Positions 16,781-26,126 of a stretch of DNA of 36,401 bases are shown one piece after another. A program made the position numbers and the translations under genes. The notes beneath the pieces were generated by a model. That model was given only the letters and a program-made list of their open reading frames with translations. It was not told where the DNA came from and searched no databases. This DNA comes from Hymenobacteraceae bacterium (GTDB lineage: Bacteria > Bacteroidota > Bacteroidia > Cytophagales > Hymenobacteraceae), in assembly GCA_022701825.1 (NCBI GenBank), contig JAKONR010000161.1, forward strand, positions 1-36,401, in the 5' to 3' direction. Each line of letters opens with the position of its first letter. The first letter of the stretch is position 1.

Positions 16781-19264
16781 ATGATAATCAGTTCTTTTTA
16801 TACCTGGCTAGCCACTGGCTTGCTCGCTACTGCCGCCGCTGCCGCCGCCCCACCCGACACGCCCCTCAAGCTCTGGTACGACCACCCGGCCGCCAACTGG
16901 AACGAAGCCCTGCCCATCGGCAACGGCCGCCTGGGGGCGATGGTGTTTGGCACGCCCGAGCGCGAGCGCCTGCAACTCAACGAAGCGACCATCTGGGCCG
17001 GGGGGCCCAACAACAACGTGAACCCCGACGCGCTGCCGGTCATTCGGCAATTGCGCGAGCAGCTCCGGGCGGGCCAGCAGGTAGAGGCCCAGGCGCTGGC
17101 CCAGGAAAAGATGCGGCCCTACGGCAACAGCGGCATGCCCTACCAGATGGCCGCCAACCTCTACCTCACCTTTCCCGGTCACGAAAAAGCCACTAACTAC
17201 TACCGCGACCTCGACATTAGCCGGGCGGTGGCCTCGGTGCGCTACCAGCTCGGCGGGGTGACGTACAAGCGCGAAACCTTCAGCTCCTTGCCCGACCAGG
17301 TGCTGGTGGTGCGCCTCACGGCCAGCAAGCCGGGCAAAATCGACTGCCAGCTCAGCGAGGAAACGCTGGTGAAGTACACCCTGCGCACCGAAAACGACCA
17401 GCTCATTCTCGACGGCAACGGCAACGAGCACGAGGGCCAGGTGGGCAAAATCAAGTTTCAGACCCGCGTGAAAGTCCTTACCGAAGGCGGCCGCGTGGTA
17501 GCGGAAGAAAAAGGCCTGCGCATCGAGCACGCCACCAGTGCCACGCTCTACATCTCCATCGGCACCAATTTCAACAACTACCACGACCTGGGCGGCGACG
17601 CCGCCCAGCGGGCCAGCGCCTACCTGGCTAAGGCCGAAGGCAAGAAATACGACCAGGCCCTGCGCGACCAGGTGGCCGCCTACCAGCGCTACTTCAACCG
17701 CGTGAGTTTGAACCTGGGCGTGACGGCCGCCGCCCAAAAGCCCACCGACGTGCGCCTGGCCAACTTCGCCAACGGCCAGGACCCCGCCCTGGCGGCCCTG
17801 TATTTTCAGTACGGGCGCTATTTGCTCATCTGCTCGTCGCAGCCCGGTGGGCAGCCCGCCAACCTGCAAGGCATCTGGAACGACAAGCTCAAAGGCCCCT
17901 GGGACAGCAAGTACACGGTGAACATCAACACCGAAATGAACTACTGGCCCGCCGAGGCTACCAACCTCACGGAGATGCACCAGCCGCTGTTTGCCATGCT
18001 CAAAGACCTGAGCGTGACCGGCCAGCAGAGTGCCCGCACCATGTACGGGGCGCGGGGCTGGGTGCTGCACCACAACACCGACCTCTGGCGCATCACGGGT
18101 CAGGTCGACGCGCCCAACTTTGGCCTCTGGCCCATGGGCGGGGCCTGGCTGAGCCAGCACCTCTGGGACCACTACCAGTTCACGGGCGACCAGCAGTTTT
18201 TGCGCGAGTACTACCCCGTGCTCAAGGGCGCGGCCACATACTACGTCGATGCCTTGCAGGAGGAGCCTACCCATAAGTGGCTGGTGGTGAGCCCATCGAT
18301 GTCGCCCGAAAACTCCTACCAGCTCGACGGGCAGAAAATCGCCATCGTGGCCGGCACCACCATGGACAACCAGCTCGTGACGGACCTGTTTTCCAAGACC
18401 ATCCGGGCGGCCGAGCTGCTGGGGGCCGATAAAGCTTTTGCCGACACCCTGCGCACGCTGCGCGGGCGGCTGGCCCCCATGCAGATTGGGCAGTACGGGC
18501 AGGTGCAGGAGTGGCTGCAAGACCACGACAACCCCAAGGGCACGCACCGCCACATCTCGCACCTCTACGGGCTGTTTCCGAGCGGGCAGATTTCGCCCTA
18601 CCGCACGCCCGAGCTGTTTGAGGCGGCCCGCACCACCCTCACCCAGCGCGGCGACATCTCCACGGGCTGGTCGATGGGCTGGAAGGTGAATTTCTGGGCG
18701 CGCATGCTCGATGGCAACCACGCCTACCAGCTGCTAACCAACCAGCTGCGCCTGCTGCCCGGCACCGTGGAGAAGGTAAACGAGGCCACCGGCGGCGGCA
18801 CCTACCCCAACCTGCTCGACGCCCACCCGCCGTTTCAGATTGACGGCAACTTCGGCTGCACCTCGGGCCTGGCCGAGCTGTTTGTGCAAAGCTACGACGG
18901 GGCCATCGACATCCTGCCCGCCCTGCCCGATGCCTGGCCCAGCGGCGAGGTCACGGGCCTGGTGGCCCGCGGCGGCTACGTGGTAGACTTGGCCTGGAGC
19001 CAGGGCCGCGTGACGCACCTGCGCATTACCTCGCGCCTGGGCGGCACCTGCCGCCTGCGCCTGCACTCGCCTCTGAAAGCTGCTGGCAAAACCAAGCTGG
19101 TAGCAGCACAGGGCGAAAACCCCAACCCCTTCTACCAGGCGCTGCCCGTCAAAGCCCCCCTGGTTTCGGACAAGGCCACCGCCAAAAAGCCCAGCCTGCC
19201 GGCCTCCACGCTCTACGATATGCCCACCCAGGCCGGGCAGGCTTACGAGCTGACCAGCAAGTAA
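16781..19264 (+). CDS. GH95 alpha-L-fucosidase / alpha-L-galactosidase
   Basis: 827-residue inverting glycoside hydrolase. A hydrophobic leader (MIISSFYTWLATGLLATAA) precedes the mature start at LKLWYDHPAANWNEALPIGN, the conserved GH95 N-terminal motif. The (alpha/alpha)6 barrel carries NINTEMNYW (N381, N383, equivalent to Asn421/Asn423 of Bifidobacterium AfcA), SPSMSPENSY with acid E510, and HPPFQIDGNFG with D688. The residue two before N381 is Thr379, where fucosidases usually have His; from recall of the family, Thr here marks alpha-L-galactosidases. L-galactose occurs in rhamnogalacturonan II chain A, which would fit a pectin locus. The ATG at 16712 is rejected because it lies at the end of the terminator T-run. 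The gene sits between two SusC/D pairs, 107 bp before SusC2. Confidence 0.93.
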   Translation: MIISSFYTWLATGLLATAAAAAAPPDTPLKLWYDHPAANWNEALPIGNGRLGAMVFGTPERERLQLNEATIWAGGPNNNVNPDALPVIRQLREQLRAGQQVEAQALAQEKMRPYGNSGMPYQMAANLYLTFPGHEKATNYYRDLDISRAVASVRYQLGGVTYKRETFSSLPDQVLVVRLTASKPGKIDCQLSEETLVKYTLRTENDQLILDGNGNEHEGQVGKIKFQTRVKVLTEGGRVVAEEKGLRIEHATSATLYISIGTNFNNYHDLGGDAAQRASAYLAKAEGKKYDQALRDQVAAYQRYFNRVSLNLGVTAAAQKPTDVRLANFANGQDPALAALYFQYGRYLLICSSQPGGQPANLQGIWNDKLKGPWDSKYTVNINTEMNYWPAEATNLTEMHQPLFAMLKDLSVTGQQSARTMYGARGWVLHHNTDLWRITGQVDAPNFGLWPMGGAWLSQHLWDHYQFTGDQQFLREYYPVLKGAATYYVDALQEEPTHKWLVVSPSMSPENSYQLDGQKIAIVAGTTMDNQLVTDLFSKTIRAAELLGADKAFADTLRTLRGRLAPMQIGQYGQVQEWLQDHDNPKGTHRHISHLYGLFPSGQISPYRTPELFEAARTTLTQRGDISTGWSMGWKVNFWARMLDGNHAYQLLTNQLRLLPGTVEKVNEATGGGTYPNLLDAHPPFQIDGNFGCTSGLAELFVQSYDGAIDILPALPDAWPSGEVTGLVARGGYVVDLAWSQGRVTHLRITSRLGGTCRLRLHSPLKAAGKTKLVAAQGENPNPFYQALPVKAPLVSDKATAKKPSLPASTLYDMPTQAGQAYELTSK

Positions 19265-19371
19265 TTAAATTCACTCTGCATACTACTACCATTTGGCCTA
19301 TGCTATAACCTGCGTTGCCCCGCCTCCGACAATTTCACTCCCTTGCCCCACCCGCTAGAATTCCCACCAGT

Positions 19372-22300
19372 ATGAGAAGAAACGTACCACTACCAAAGGG
19401 ACTTATGCTCCTTTGCCCCCCTACTACTTGGCGAGGCCTGGCCTATACCTCGCTTTTCCCGCTATTACTGGCGGCCACCTTTCCCACAGCTTCGCTGGCG
19501 CACGATGGCCACGCCGCGGCCAGCCGAACAGTTGAAGGAACTGACCACCCCCTGGCCGACCGAGTGGTAACGGGCTTCGTGACCGACGAGAAAAACGAGC
19601 CCCTGCCCGGCGTTACCGTCGTGGTAAAAGGCACCCCGCAGGGCGCGACTACGGATGTAGCTGGCAAGTTTCAGGTGACGGTGCCCGAAACCGGGGAGGT
19701 TGTGCTCTCCTTTTCCTTTATCGGCTACAAAAGCCAGGAGGTAGTGGTTGGGAACCGGAAAACGATAACGCTGGCAATGGCTCTCACGACCAATGCCGTT
19801 GATGAGGTCGTGGTAATTGGCTACGGGGCTGTGCGCAAAAAAGACCTGACGGGCGCCGTAACCCAGCTGAAAGGGGAGGAGCTAAAGGAAATTCCGGCCG
19901 CTAACGTGCTGGAAGCCGCCCAGGGCAAAATCGCGGGTGCCGACATCACGCGGAGCAGCGGCCAGGCCGGGGCGGCCGTCAACATCACCATCCGCGGCAA
20001 CCGCTCCATCGGGGGCAACAACTCCCCGCTGATTATTGTCGATGGCATTCAGTACAACAGCTTGCAGGACATCAACGCCAACGACATCGAAACGATGGAC
20101 GTGCTGAAAGATGCTTCCTCGACCGCTATTTACGGCTCGCGCGGCTCCAATGGCGTTATCCTGATTACCACTAAAAAAGGCAAATCGGGCAAGCCGGAAA
20201 TCTCCTTCAATACCTACGCGGGCATTTCGAAGGTCACGATGTATCCCAAGGCCATGGATATTTACGGCTACCGCGACCTGAAACGGGAGGCCTGGCGGGC
20301 GGCCGGCGTGTGGAAAAGCCCCGCCGACGACCCAGCCATTTTTACCAACCTGGCCGAATACCAGGCCTTGCAGAACGGCGAATGGACGGATTTTCAGGAG
20401 GCGCTCATTCACAATGGCTTGCAGCAGGACTACCAGGTGGGCGTGCGGGCCGGCACCGACCGGCTGAAGGCCTACATCTCGGCCGATTACTTCAATGAGA
20501 AGGGCATCCTGAAAATGGACGAGCTGAAGCGCTACACTGGCCGCCTCAACGTCGATTTCATCATCACCGACTGGTTGAAAGTGGGGATGCAAAACCAGCT
20601 CACGTACTACAACCAGAGTGTGCGGCGCGACCCCCTAAACCAGGCCAACAAAATCAGCCCGCTGGGCTCGCTCTACGATGCCAACGGCAATTTCAACTAC
20701 ATTATGCTGGACGGCCAAACGGCCAACCCACTCTCGGACGAGCAGCCCAATGTGTTTGATGGCCAGGTGCTAACCACCCGGACGCTGACTACCGGCTACC
20801 TGGAGTTGACGCCAATCAAGGGCTTGGTTGTGCGGAGCACGCTGGGCGTCAGTTTGTCGTCGCTCCGCGACGGGGCTTACATGTCGCCGAGGTCGCTCGA
20901 CCGGTCGCTCTCGGGCAAGTCGCTGGCCACGTACAATACCAGCAATAGCCGAGGCATCAACTGGGAAAACGTGGCCACCTACCAGCACAGTTTTGGCCAG
21001 CACGCCCTCACCGTGACGGGCATCGCCAGCTACCTGGGCAACACGGCGGACAATGCGGCCGCTTCGGGCGTTAATCAGCTCTTGCCTAGCCAATTGTTTT
21101 ATTCGCTGGGCAGCGCCACCGAGGAAATCAAGATTAACTCGGCTTATTCGCAAAACAACCTGGTGTCGTTTGCGGCCCGCGTCAACTACGCCTTCCGCGA
21201 CCGGTACCTACTGACGCTTACCGCCCGCGAAGACGGCTCGTCGAAGCTGGCCGTGGGTAACAAGTGGACCTTCTTCCCGTCGGCAGCCGTGGCCTGGCGC
21301 ATTGTGGATGAGCCCTTTATGAAAAATATCAGCGGCCTGACCGATTTGAAGCTGCGCACCAGCTACGGCGTGGCCGGCAACGACCCCTCGGGGCCGTATG
21401 CCACCCAAACGACCCTCACGCGCATCGCCTTCGGCTACGATGAGGTGCCATATCCGGCTTACACGTTTTCGCGCAACGTGGGCAACGCGGCCCTGGGCTG
21501 GGAGCTGTCCTACACCAAAAACATAGGCTTGGATGTGGCTGTGTTTGGGGGCCGCCTGAGTGGGTCGATTGACTACTACGACACCCGCACCCGCGACCTG
21601 CTGCTGGACCGGGGCCTGCCCCCCACCTCGGGCGTAACCACGGTGAAGCAGAATATTGGCCGCACGCGCAACCGCGGCGTCGAAGTGTCGCTAACCAGCA
21701 CCAATATTCAGAGCAAGAGCCTGACCTGGACCAGCACCCTCACTTACACCCGCAACAAAGAGGAAATTACGGACCTCGTAACCGATGGCAACGATGTAGG
21801 CAATGGCTGGTTTATCGGGCAGCCCATCCAGGTGTATTACGACTACGAGAAGCTCGGCATCTGGCAAACCAGCGAAGCCGACCAGGCCGCGAAACTATCG
21901 CCGACCCAGCTGCCGGGCGAAATCAAGGTGAAAGACCAGAATGGCGACGGCAAAATCGACGCCATCAACGACCGGGTTATCCTGGGCAACCCGCGCCCCA
22001 AGTGGAGCGGCGGCCTCGACAACACGGTGCGCTACAAGGGGTTTGACCTGAACGTCTTCGTTTATGCCCGCATCGGCCAGATGATTAGCTCCGACCGCTC
22101 GGCTCGTTTCGACTACCAGGGCATCGGCAACAGCACGGCCGGCCTCGACTACTGGACGCCCGAAAACCCTACCAACGATTACCCCCGCCCCAATAAGAAC
22201 GGGGGCGGCAAATACCTCTCCACGCTAGCCTACCAAAGCGGCTCGTTTGCCCGCATTCGCAATATCACGCTGGGCTACAATATGCCTACTGCCTTGCTAC

Positions 22301-22446
22301 CCAAGGCACTGCGCGGGGTGCGGGTGTACGTGACGGGTAAAAACCTGTTCACCTTCACCAAGCTGAACTACGACCCGGAGCGCGGCGGCAGCGAGAATTT
22401 TCCCCTGACCAAGCTATACGTATTTGGCTTGAACGCCACCTTTTAA
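19372..22446 (+). CDS. SusC-like TonB-dependent transporter 2
   Basis: 1,024-residue outer-membrane importer. From the ATG at 19372 the N-terminus is a long, positively charged leader (MRRNVPLPKGLMLLCPP, then SLFPLLLAATFPTASLA). This is followed by the regulatory-like domain (VTGFVTDEKNEPLPGVTVVV), the plug (NVLEAAQGKIAGADITRSSG, SPLIIVDGIQ, DVLKDASSTAIYGSRGSNGV) and the barrel closing at KLYVFGLNATF. An in-frame start 57 bp upstream is possible but would lengthen an already long leader. It is only moderately similar to SusC1 by eye, so it probably takes a different oligosaccharide from the same polymer. SusD2 follows after 23 bp. It sits between the GH95 gene and the esterase/polygalacturonase group. 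Confidence 0.95.
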   Translation: MRRNVPLPKGLMLLCPPTTWRGLAYTSLFPLLLAATFPTASLAHDGHAAASRTVEGTDHPLADRVVTGFVTDEKNEPLPGVTVVVKGTPQGATTDVAGKFQVTVPETGEVVLSFSFIGYKSQEVVVGNRKTITLAMALTTNAVDEVVVIGYGAVRKKDLTGAVTQLKGEELKEIPAANVLEAAQGKIAGADITRSSGQAGAAVNITIRGNRSIGGNNSPLIIVDGIQYNSLQDINANDIETMDVLKDASSTAIYGSRGSNGVILITTKKGKSGKPEISFNTYAGISKVTMYPKAMDIYGYRDLKREAWRAAGVWKSPADDPAIFTNLAEYQALQNGEWTDFQEALIHNGLQQDYQVGVRAGTDRLKAYISADYFNEKGILKMDELKRYTGRLNVDFIITDWLKVGMQNQLTYYNQSVRRDPLNQANKISPLGSLYDANGNFNYIMLDGQTANPLSDEQPNVFDGQVLTTRTLTTGYLELTPIKGLVVRSTLGVSLSSLRDGAYMSPRSLDRSLSGKSLATYNTSNSRGINWENVATYQHSFGQHALTVTGIASYLGNTADNAAASGVNQLLPSQLFYSLGSATEEIKINSAYSQNNLVSFAARVNYAFRDRYLLTLTAREDGSSKLAVGNKWTFFPSAAVAWRIVDEPFMKNISGLTDLKLRTSYGVAGNDPSGPYATQTTLTRIAFGYDEVPYPAYTFSRNVGNAALGWELSYTKNIGLDVAVFGGRLSGSIDYYDTRTRDLLLDRGLPPTSGVTTVKQNIGRTRNRGVEVSLTSTNIQSKSLTWTSTLTYTRNKEEITDLVTDGNDVGNGWFIGQPIQVYYDYEKLGIWQTSEADQAAKLSPTQLPGEIKVKDQNGDGKIDAINDRVILGNPRPKWSGGLDNTVRYKGFDLNVFVYARIGQMISSDRSARFDYQGIGNSTAGLDYWTPENPTNDYPRPNKNGGGKYLSTLAYQSGSFARIRNITLGYNMPTALLPKALRGVRVYVTGKNLFTFTKLNYDPERGGSENFPLTKLYVFGLNATF

Positions 22447-22469
22447 TCGACTGAATACCAGTTATTTCT

Positions 22470-24113
22470 ATGAAAGCTTTTTTCACCAAGAAGGGGATAG
22501 CATTGCTCGCGCTGCTTGGGCTGTTTTCGTGCACCGACACCTTGCAGGAGTACAACCCCAGCGGCCTGACGGCCGACACGGTGTACTCGACGCCGGAGGG
22601 CTTCGAAACCCTGGTCAACGCGGCTTACTCGTACCAGCGCTGGTGGTACGGCAAAGAGGAGGCCCACAACATGACCGAGCTGGGCACCGACATCTGGACC
22701 AGCGGCTCAGGCGACACCGACCGGGGCCTGAGCCAGTACCTTAACCTGCAAGGTACCAACACGTACTTGGCCACCGAATGGCGCGAGCTGTACGCGGCCG
22801 TGAACCTGTGCAACGGCGGCCTGGCCCGCATCGACAAGGCGGGGCTTTCGGCCACGCTACGCCCCATCCGGGAGGGCGAGCTGCGTTTTTTGCGCGCCTT
22901 CTACTACTGGCACATTGTAGAAACCTGGGGAGGCGTGCACTTCACCACCGACGAAACCACGGGGGTAGTTTCAACCGCCAACCGCACGCCCGTAGCCGCT
23001 TTCTATGACCTGATTCTCTCAGACTTGCGCACGGCTGTGGACAAGCTGCCCACCACCCAGCCGCAGTATGGCAAGGTGACCAAGGGCGCGGCGCAGGCCT
23101 TTCTGGCGCGCATGTGCCTGGCGCGGGGTCTCAACCAGGAGGCGCTGACCTTGGCACAGGCTGTCATGGCCAACACGGCCTACCGGCTAGAGCCCAACTA
23201 CGCCGACCTCTGGAAGATGAGCAACCTGAAAACCCGGGAAGCCATTTACGTAGTCGATTACTCGGTTAATCTGGCAATCAATGACCTGGTTAATGCGACA
23301 TTCAACCCCTACGGCCACGGCCGGGGCAGCAACAATGCCCACCTGCTGTACTTGATGAAGTACGACGACCGGCCCGGCATGGTGCGCGATATCGCCAATG
23401 GGCGGCCCTTTAACCGCTACATGCCCACGCGCTTTCTGCTCGACCTCTACAGCACCAACGACGCCCGCTACGAAGGCTCGTTCAACGAGGTGTGGTATGC
23501 CAACTCGACCTCTCGCCCGGCCGGCATGGCCCTCGGCGACACGGCCGTGTACTGCACGCGCCGCGAAATTCCGCTCGCGTTTCAGGCCACTCGCAAGTAC
23601 CAAACTATAGACCGGGTCAAGATTTACAACGCCAACGGCACGGTAAAAGACAACCTGCGTTATCCCAGCTTGTCGAAATTCATGGACCCGACCCGACCCA
23701 GCCTCAACGAGGCGCAGAGCGCCCGCGACGTGTTCGTTATCCGCCTGGCCGAAGTGTATCTGATTGCCGCCGAGGCCCAAATGAAGCTCAACAACCTGCA
23801 AGCCGCCGCCGACTACGTGAATGTGCTGCGCACCCGCGCGGCCAAGCCCGGCCGCGCGGCCGCCATGCAGGTGACGGCCGCGCAAATGACGCTGGACTTT
23901 ATGTTGGACGAGCGCGCCCGCGAGCTGGCTGGCGAGCAGCTGCGTTGGTTTGACCTGGTGCGTACCGGCAAGCTGCTGGACCGCGTGCGGCTGTATGCGC
24001 CCGATAATGCCGTTAACATTCAGCCATTTCACGTGCTGCGGCCCATTCCGCAAACGCAGCTGGATGCCGTCACCAACAAAAGCGACTTCACGCAAAACCC
24101 TGGCTATCAATAG
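22470..24113 (+). CDS. SusD-like surface glycan-binding lipoprotein 2
   Basis: 547-residue RagB/SusD lipoprotein, partner of SusC2. The lipobox LGLFSC gives acylated Cys21, then TDTLQEYNPSGLTADTVYST. Conserved helices include WRELYAAVNLCNGGLARID and LRFLRAFYYWHIVETWGGVH. The C-terminal half has VFVIRLAEVYLIAAEAQMKL and LDERARELAGEQLRWFDLVR, ending LRPIPQTQLDAV and FTQNPGYQ, all family hallmarks. It would bind pectic oligosaccharides at the surface and seal the SusC2 pore. A hairpin lies directly after the stop codon, separating it from the enzyme genes. Confidence 0.95.
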   Translation: MKAFFTKKGIALLALLGLFSCTDTLQEYNPSGLTADTVYSTPEGFETLVNAAYSYQRWWYGKEEAHNMTELGTDIWTSGSGDTDRGLSQYLNLQGTNTYLATEWRELYAAVNLCNGGLARIDKAGLSATLRPIREGELRFLRAFYYWHIVETWGGVHFTTDETTGVVSTANRTPVAAFYDLILSDLRTAVDKLPTTQPQYGKVTKGAAQAFLARMCLARGLNQEALTLAQAVMANTAYRLEPNYADLWKMSNLKTREAIYVVDYSVNLAINDLVNATFNPYGHGRGSNNAHLLYLMKYDDRPGMVRDIANGRPFNRYMPTRFLLDLYSTNDARYEGSFNEVWYANSTSRPAGMALGDTAVYCTRREIPLAFQATRKYQTIDRVKIYNANGTVKDNLRYPSLSKFMDPTRPSLNEAQSARDVFVIRLAEVYLIAAEAQMKLNNLQAAADYVNVLRTRAAKPGRAAAMQVTAAQMTLDFMLDERARELAGEQLRWFDLVRTGKLLDRVRLYAPDNAVNIQPFHVLRPIPQTQLDAVTNKSDFTQNPGYQ

Positions 24114-24121
24114 CCGGCCTG

Positions 24122-24138
24122 GCCGTCGTGGGGCCACC
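24122..24138 (+). terminator. Hairpin terminator after SusD2 (left arm and start; extends to 24158)
   Basis: GC-rich inverted repeat just after the SusD2 stop: gccgtcgtggggc pairs with gccccgcgacggc with one G-T wobble, closing a short ccaccagt-type loop, and is followed by cttttgg. The whole structure runs from 24122 to about 24158. The T-run is short, so it may be a partial terminator or a transcript-stabilising hairpin rather than a full stop. Confidence 0.6.
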
Positions 24139-24213
24139 AGTGCCCCGCGACGGCTTTTGGGGTGGCGCACTGCCACGCCAAACTATCGCTAGCCCCGGCT
24201 GCTTCCTGCTGTT

Positions 24214-25140
24214 ATGCTGTTACTTATCCGCCCCGTTGTTTTCTGCTTGCTGTACCTGAGTTTTTTGCAAGCTCAGGCACAAGAGTTTATACCGCTTTGG
24301 CCAAAGAAAAAGCTGCCCAACTCCAAGGGGTTAAAGCTGGCGGATAAAATAGAGAACGAGCGAATTTTACAGGTGGGCACGCCGGGTATGTATGCTTTTT
24401 TTACCTCGAAAGAAGAAAACAAAGGCTGCGCCGTGCTCATCTGCCCTGGCGGTGGCTACGAGCGCCTGACCTACCTGCTGGGCGGCACGCAGCTGGCCAA
24501 GTGGTTTAATACGATGGGCGTCACGGCCTTTGTGCTGAACTACCGCCTGCCGACCTCACCCGACCTCCAGGACCGCACCATTGGCCCCGAGCAAGACGCC
24601 CAGCGCGCCATGCGCCTGATTCGGGCCAGCGCCGCCCGCTGGAAGCTCGACCCGGCGCGCATCGGCATTATGGGGGGCTCGGCGGGCGGGCACCTGGCTT
24701 CTACGCTGGGCACGCACCCCGAGGACGTAGCGGCCATCGGCGACTCGCTCGACCGCGTGCCCTTTGCCCCCAGTTTTATGGTGCTGGTGTCGCCCGTTAT
24801 CAGCATGGGCCAGTACGCCCACGCCGGCAGCCGCAAAAACCTGCTCGGCGAAAATCCCTCGGCGACGCTGGTGGCCAAGTTCTCCAACGAGCTGCATGTC
24901 ACGGCTGCCACCCCACCCACCTTTTTGGCCCACGCCTACAACGACAAGTCAGTGAATCAGCGCAATAGCCTGCTCTTTTATCAGGCCTTGGTTGAGCACG
25001 ATGTGCCGGGCAGCCTGCACATTTTCCCGCAGGGCGGCCACGCCATTGCCCTGCGCAATACCCCCGGCTCGGCTAGCCAGTGGACGACCCTTTGCGAGGC
25101 GTGGCTGCTGGAGATGGGGTTTCTCGCGGGCCGCGAGTAG
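24214..25140 (+). CDS. Alpha/beta-hydrolase carbohydrate esterase 1, exported
   Basis: 308-residue serine esterase of the BD-FAE/acetylxylan-esterase-like group, predicted to remove acetyl or similar esters from plant polysaccharide. The signal peptide ends near QAQAQ (residues 19-23). The oxyanion-hole motif PGGGY is at 78-82, the nucleophile Ser156 lies in GIMGGSAGGH, the likely acid is D244 in HAYNDKSV, and the catalytic His276 is in FPQGGHAIAL. Length is normal for a single-domain member. It heads the enzyme block, 46 bp before the CE12 gene, after the SusD2 hairpin. Given CE12 and CE8 neighbours, acetylated galacturonan is the likely substrate, but xylan acetyl groups cannot be excluded. 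Confidence 0.88.
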   Translation: MLLLIRPVVFCLLYLSFLQAQAQEFIPLWPKKKLPNSKGLKLADKIENERILQVGTPGMYAFFTSKEENKGCAVLICPGGGYERLTYLLGGTQLAKWFNTMGVTAFVLNYRLPTSPDLQDRTIGPEQDAQRAMRLIRASAARWKLDPARIGIMGGSAGGHLASTLGTHPEDVAAIGDSLDRVPFAPSFMVLVSPVISMGQYAHAGSRKNLLGENPSATLVAKFSNELHVTAATPPTFLAHAYNDKSVNQRNSLLFYQALVEHDVPGSLHIFPQGGHAIALRNTPGSASQWTTLCEAWLLEMGFLAGRE

Positions 25141-25186
25141 GGCAGTTGTACCTGCTGTTCAAGTAGTTTATTCACTAGCTCATTTT

Positions 25187-26017
25187 ATGCGTCGTTTTCT
25201 ACTTCCGCCCATCGCCGGCCTTGGCTTGTTGCTGCTGACGGCCTTTGCGGCCCCCGGCCCGTCTAGGAAAACCAAGCTATTCATGATTGGCGATTCGACG
25301 ATGGCCAACAAGCCCCAGCATGTATTCCCCGAAACCGGCTGGGGGATGCCGCTGGCCACCTTCTTCGACACGGCGGCGGTGGTGATTGACAACCGCGCCC
25401 AGAACGGGCGCAGCACGCGCACCTTTCTGGCCGAAAACCGCTGGCAGCCCATCGTGGCCGCGCTGCAACCGGGGGACTACGTGTTCATTCAGTTTGGGCA
25501 CAACGACGAGGCCGAAAACTACCCCGACCGCTACACCCCCCCGGAGGACTACCGCCAGAACCTGTTGAAATTTGTGCGCGAAACGCGGGCCAAAAAGGCC
25601 TACCCGGTGCTGCTGACGCCCATCACACGCCGCCGCTTCGACAAGGAAGGCCGCGTGCAGGAAACCCACGTGGCCTACTCCAAAGTGACGGCCGAGGTGG
25701 CCGCCCAACAGCGCGTGCCGCTCATCGACCTCGACCGCATGAGCCGCGAGCTGGTGCAACAGTACGGGGTCGAAAAATCGTTGCTGCTGTACCTGGAGCT
25801 GGCCCCCGGCGACCATCCCAACTACCCCTACGGCCACCACGACAACACCCATTTCACGGAGCTGGGCGCTCGCAAGATGGCACAACTGGCCGTGGGCCAA
25901 ATCGTGGCCCAGCAGCTGCCCACGCTCTCGGAGCACCTGGCCAAGCCCACGGCCAAAAACGCCGTGCCGCCCGCCCCTAACCCCAATGGCAAGGATGCCC
26001 AGCCTACTACCCCGTAG
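25187..26017 (+). CDS. CE12 rhamnogalacturonan acetylesterase
   Basis: 276-residue SGNH/GDSL-fold esterase of family CE12 that removes O-acetyl groups from rhamnogalacturonan or pectin. The start ATG at 25187 gives MRRFLLPPIAGLGLLLLTAF as signal peptide. Block I is LFMIGDSTMA with nucleophile S37, block II includes the Gly of NRAQNGRSTRTF, block III is QFGHNDEAE with oxyanion Asn106, and block V is HHDNTHF with D219 and H222. These are the four SGNH signatures in order. The C-terminal tail (KNAVPPAPNPNGKDAQ) is low in complexity and probably disordered. An open frame extends upstream to 24992 inside the previous gene but without a leader, so it is rejected. Confidence 0.93.
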   Translation: MRRFLLPPIAGLGLLLLTAFAAPGPSRKTKLFMIGDSTMANKPQHVFPETGWGMPLATFFDTAAVVIDNRAQNGRSTRTFLAENRWQPIVAALQPGDYVFIQFGHNDEAENYPDRYTPPEDYRQNLLKFVRETRAKKAYPVLLTPITRRRFDKEGRVQETHVAYSKVTAEVAAQQRVPLIDLDRMSRELVQQYGVEKSLLLYLELAPGDHPNYPYGHHDNTHFTELGARKMAQLAVGQIVAQQLPTLSEHLAKPTAKNAVPPAPNPNGKDAQPTTP

Positions 26018-26062
26018 CGCGGACCTGCAGTCCGCGAATAGCAAACATATTAGCTCGCGGAC
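26018..26062. repeat. REP-like hairpin with a third arm
   Basis: Immediately after the CE12 stop codon, cgcggac-ctgca-gtccgcg (26018-26036) forms a perfect 7-bp stem. A second cgcggac at 26056-26062 could pair with the same central arm instead, so two mutually exclusive hairpins are possible. There is no T-run, so it is not a classical terminator. It may be a short interspersed palindromic element or an mRNA-stability hairpin between CE12 and CE8. Confidence 0.5.
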
Positions 26063-26126
26063 TAAAAGCCCACACTACTTTCCTGGCTGTACCCTGACTC
26101 TGAAACCGCTTTAGCCCGCATCGCGC

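Noticed and set aside
16808-18721. Long open frame (over 600 codons) on the minus strand
   Set aside because: It lies fully antisense to the GH95 gene. The composition (His, Val, Gly, Ala rich, no domain) is what GC-rich codon bias produces opposite a real gene.
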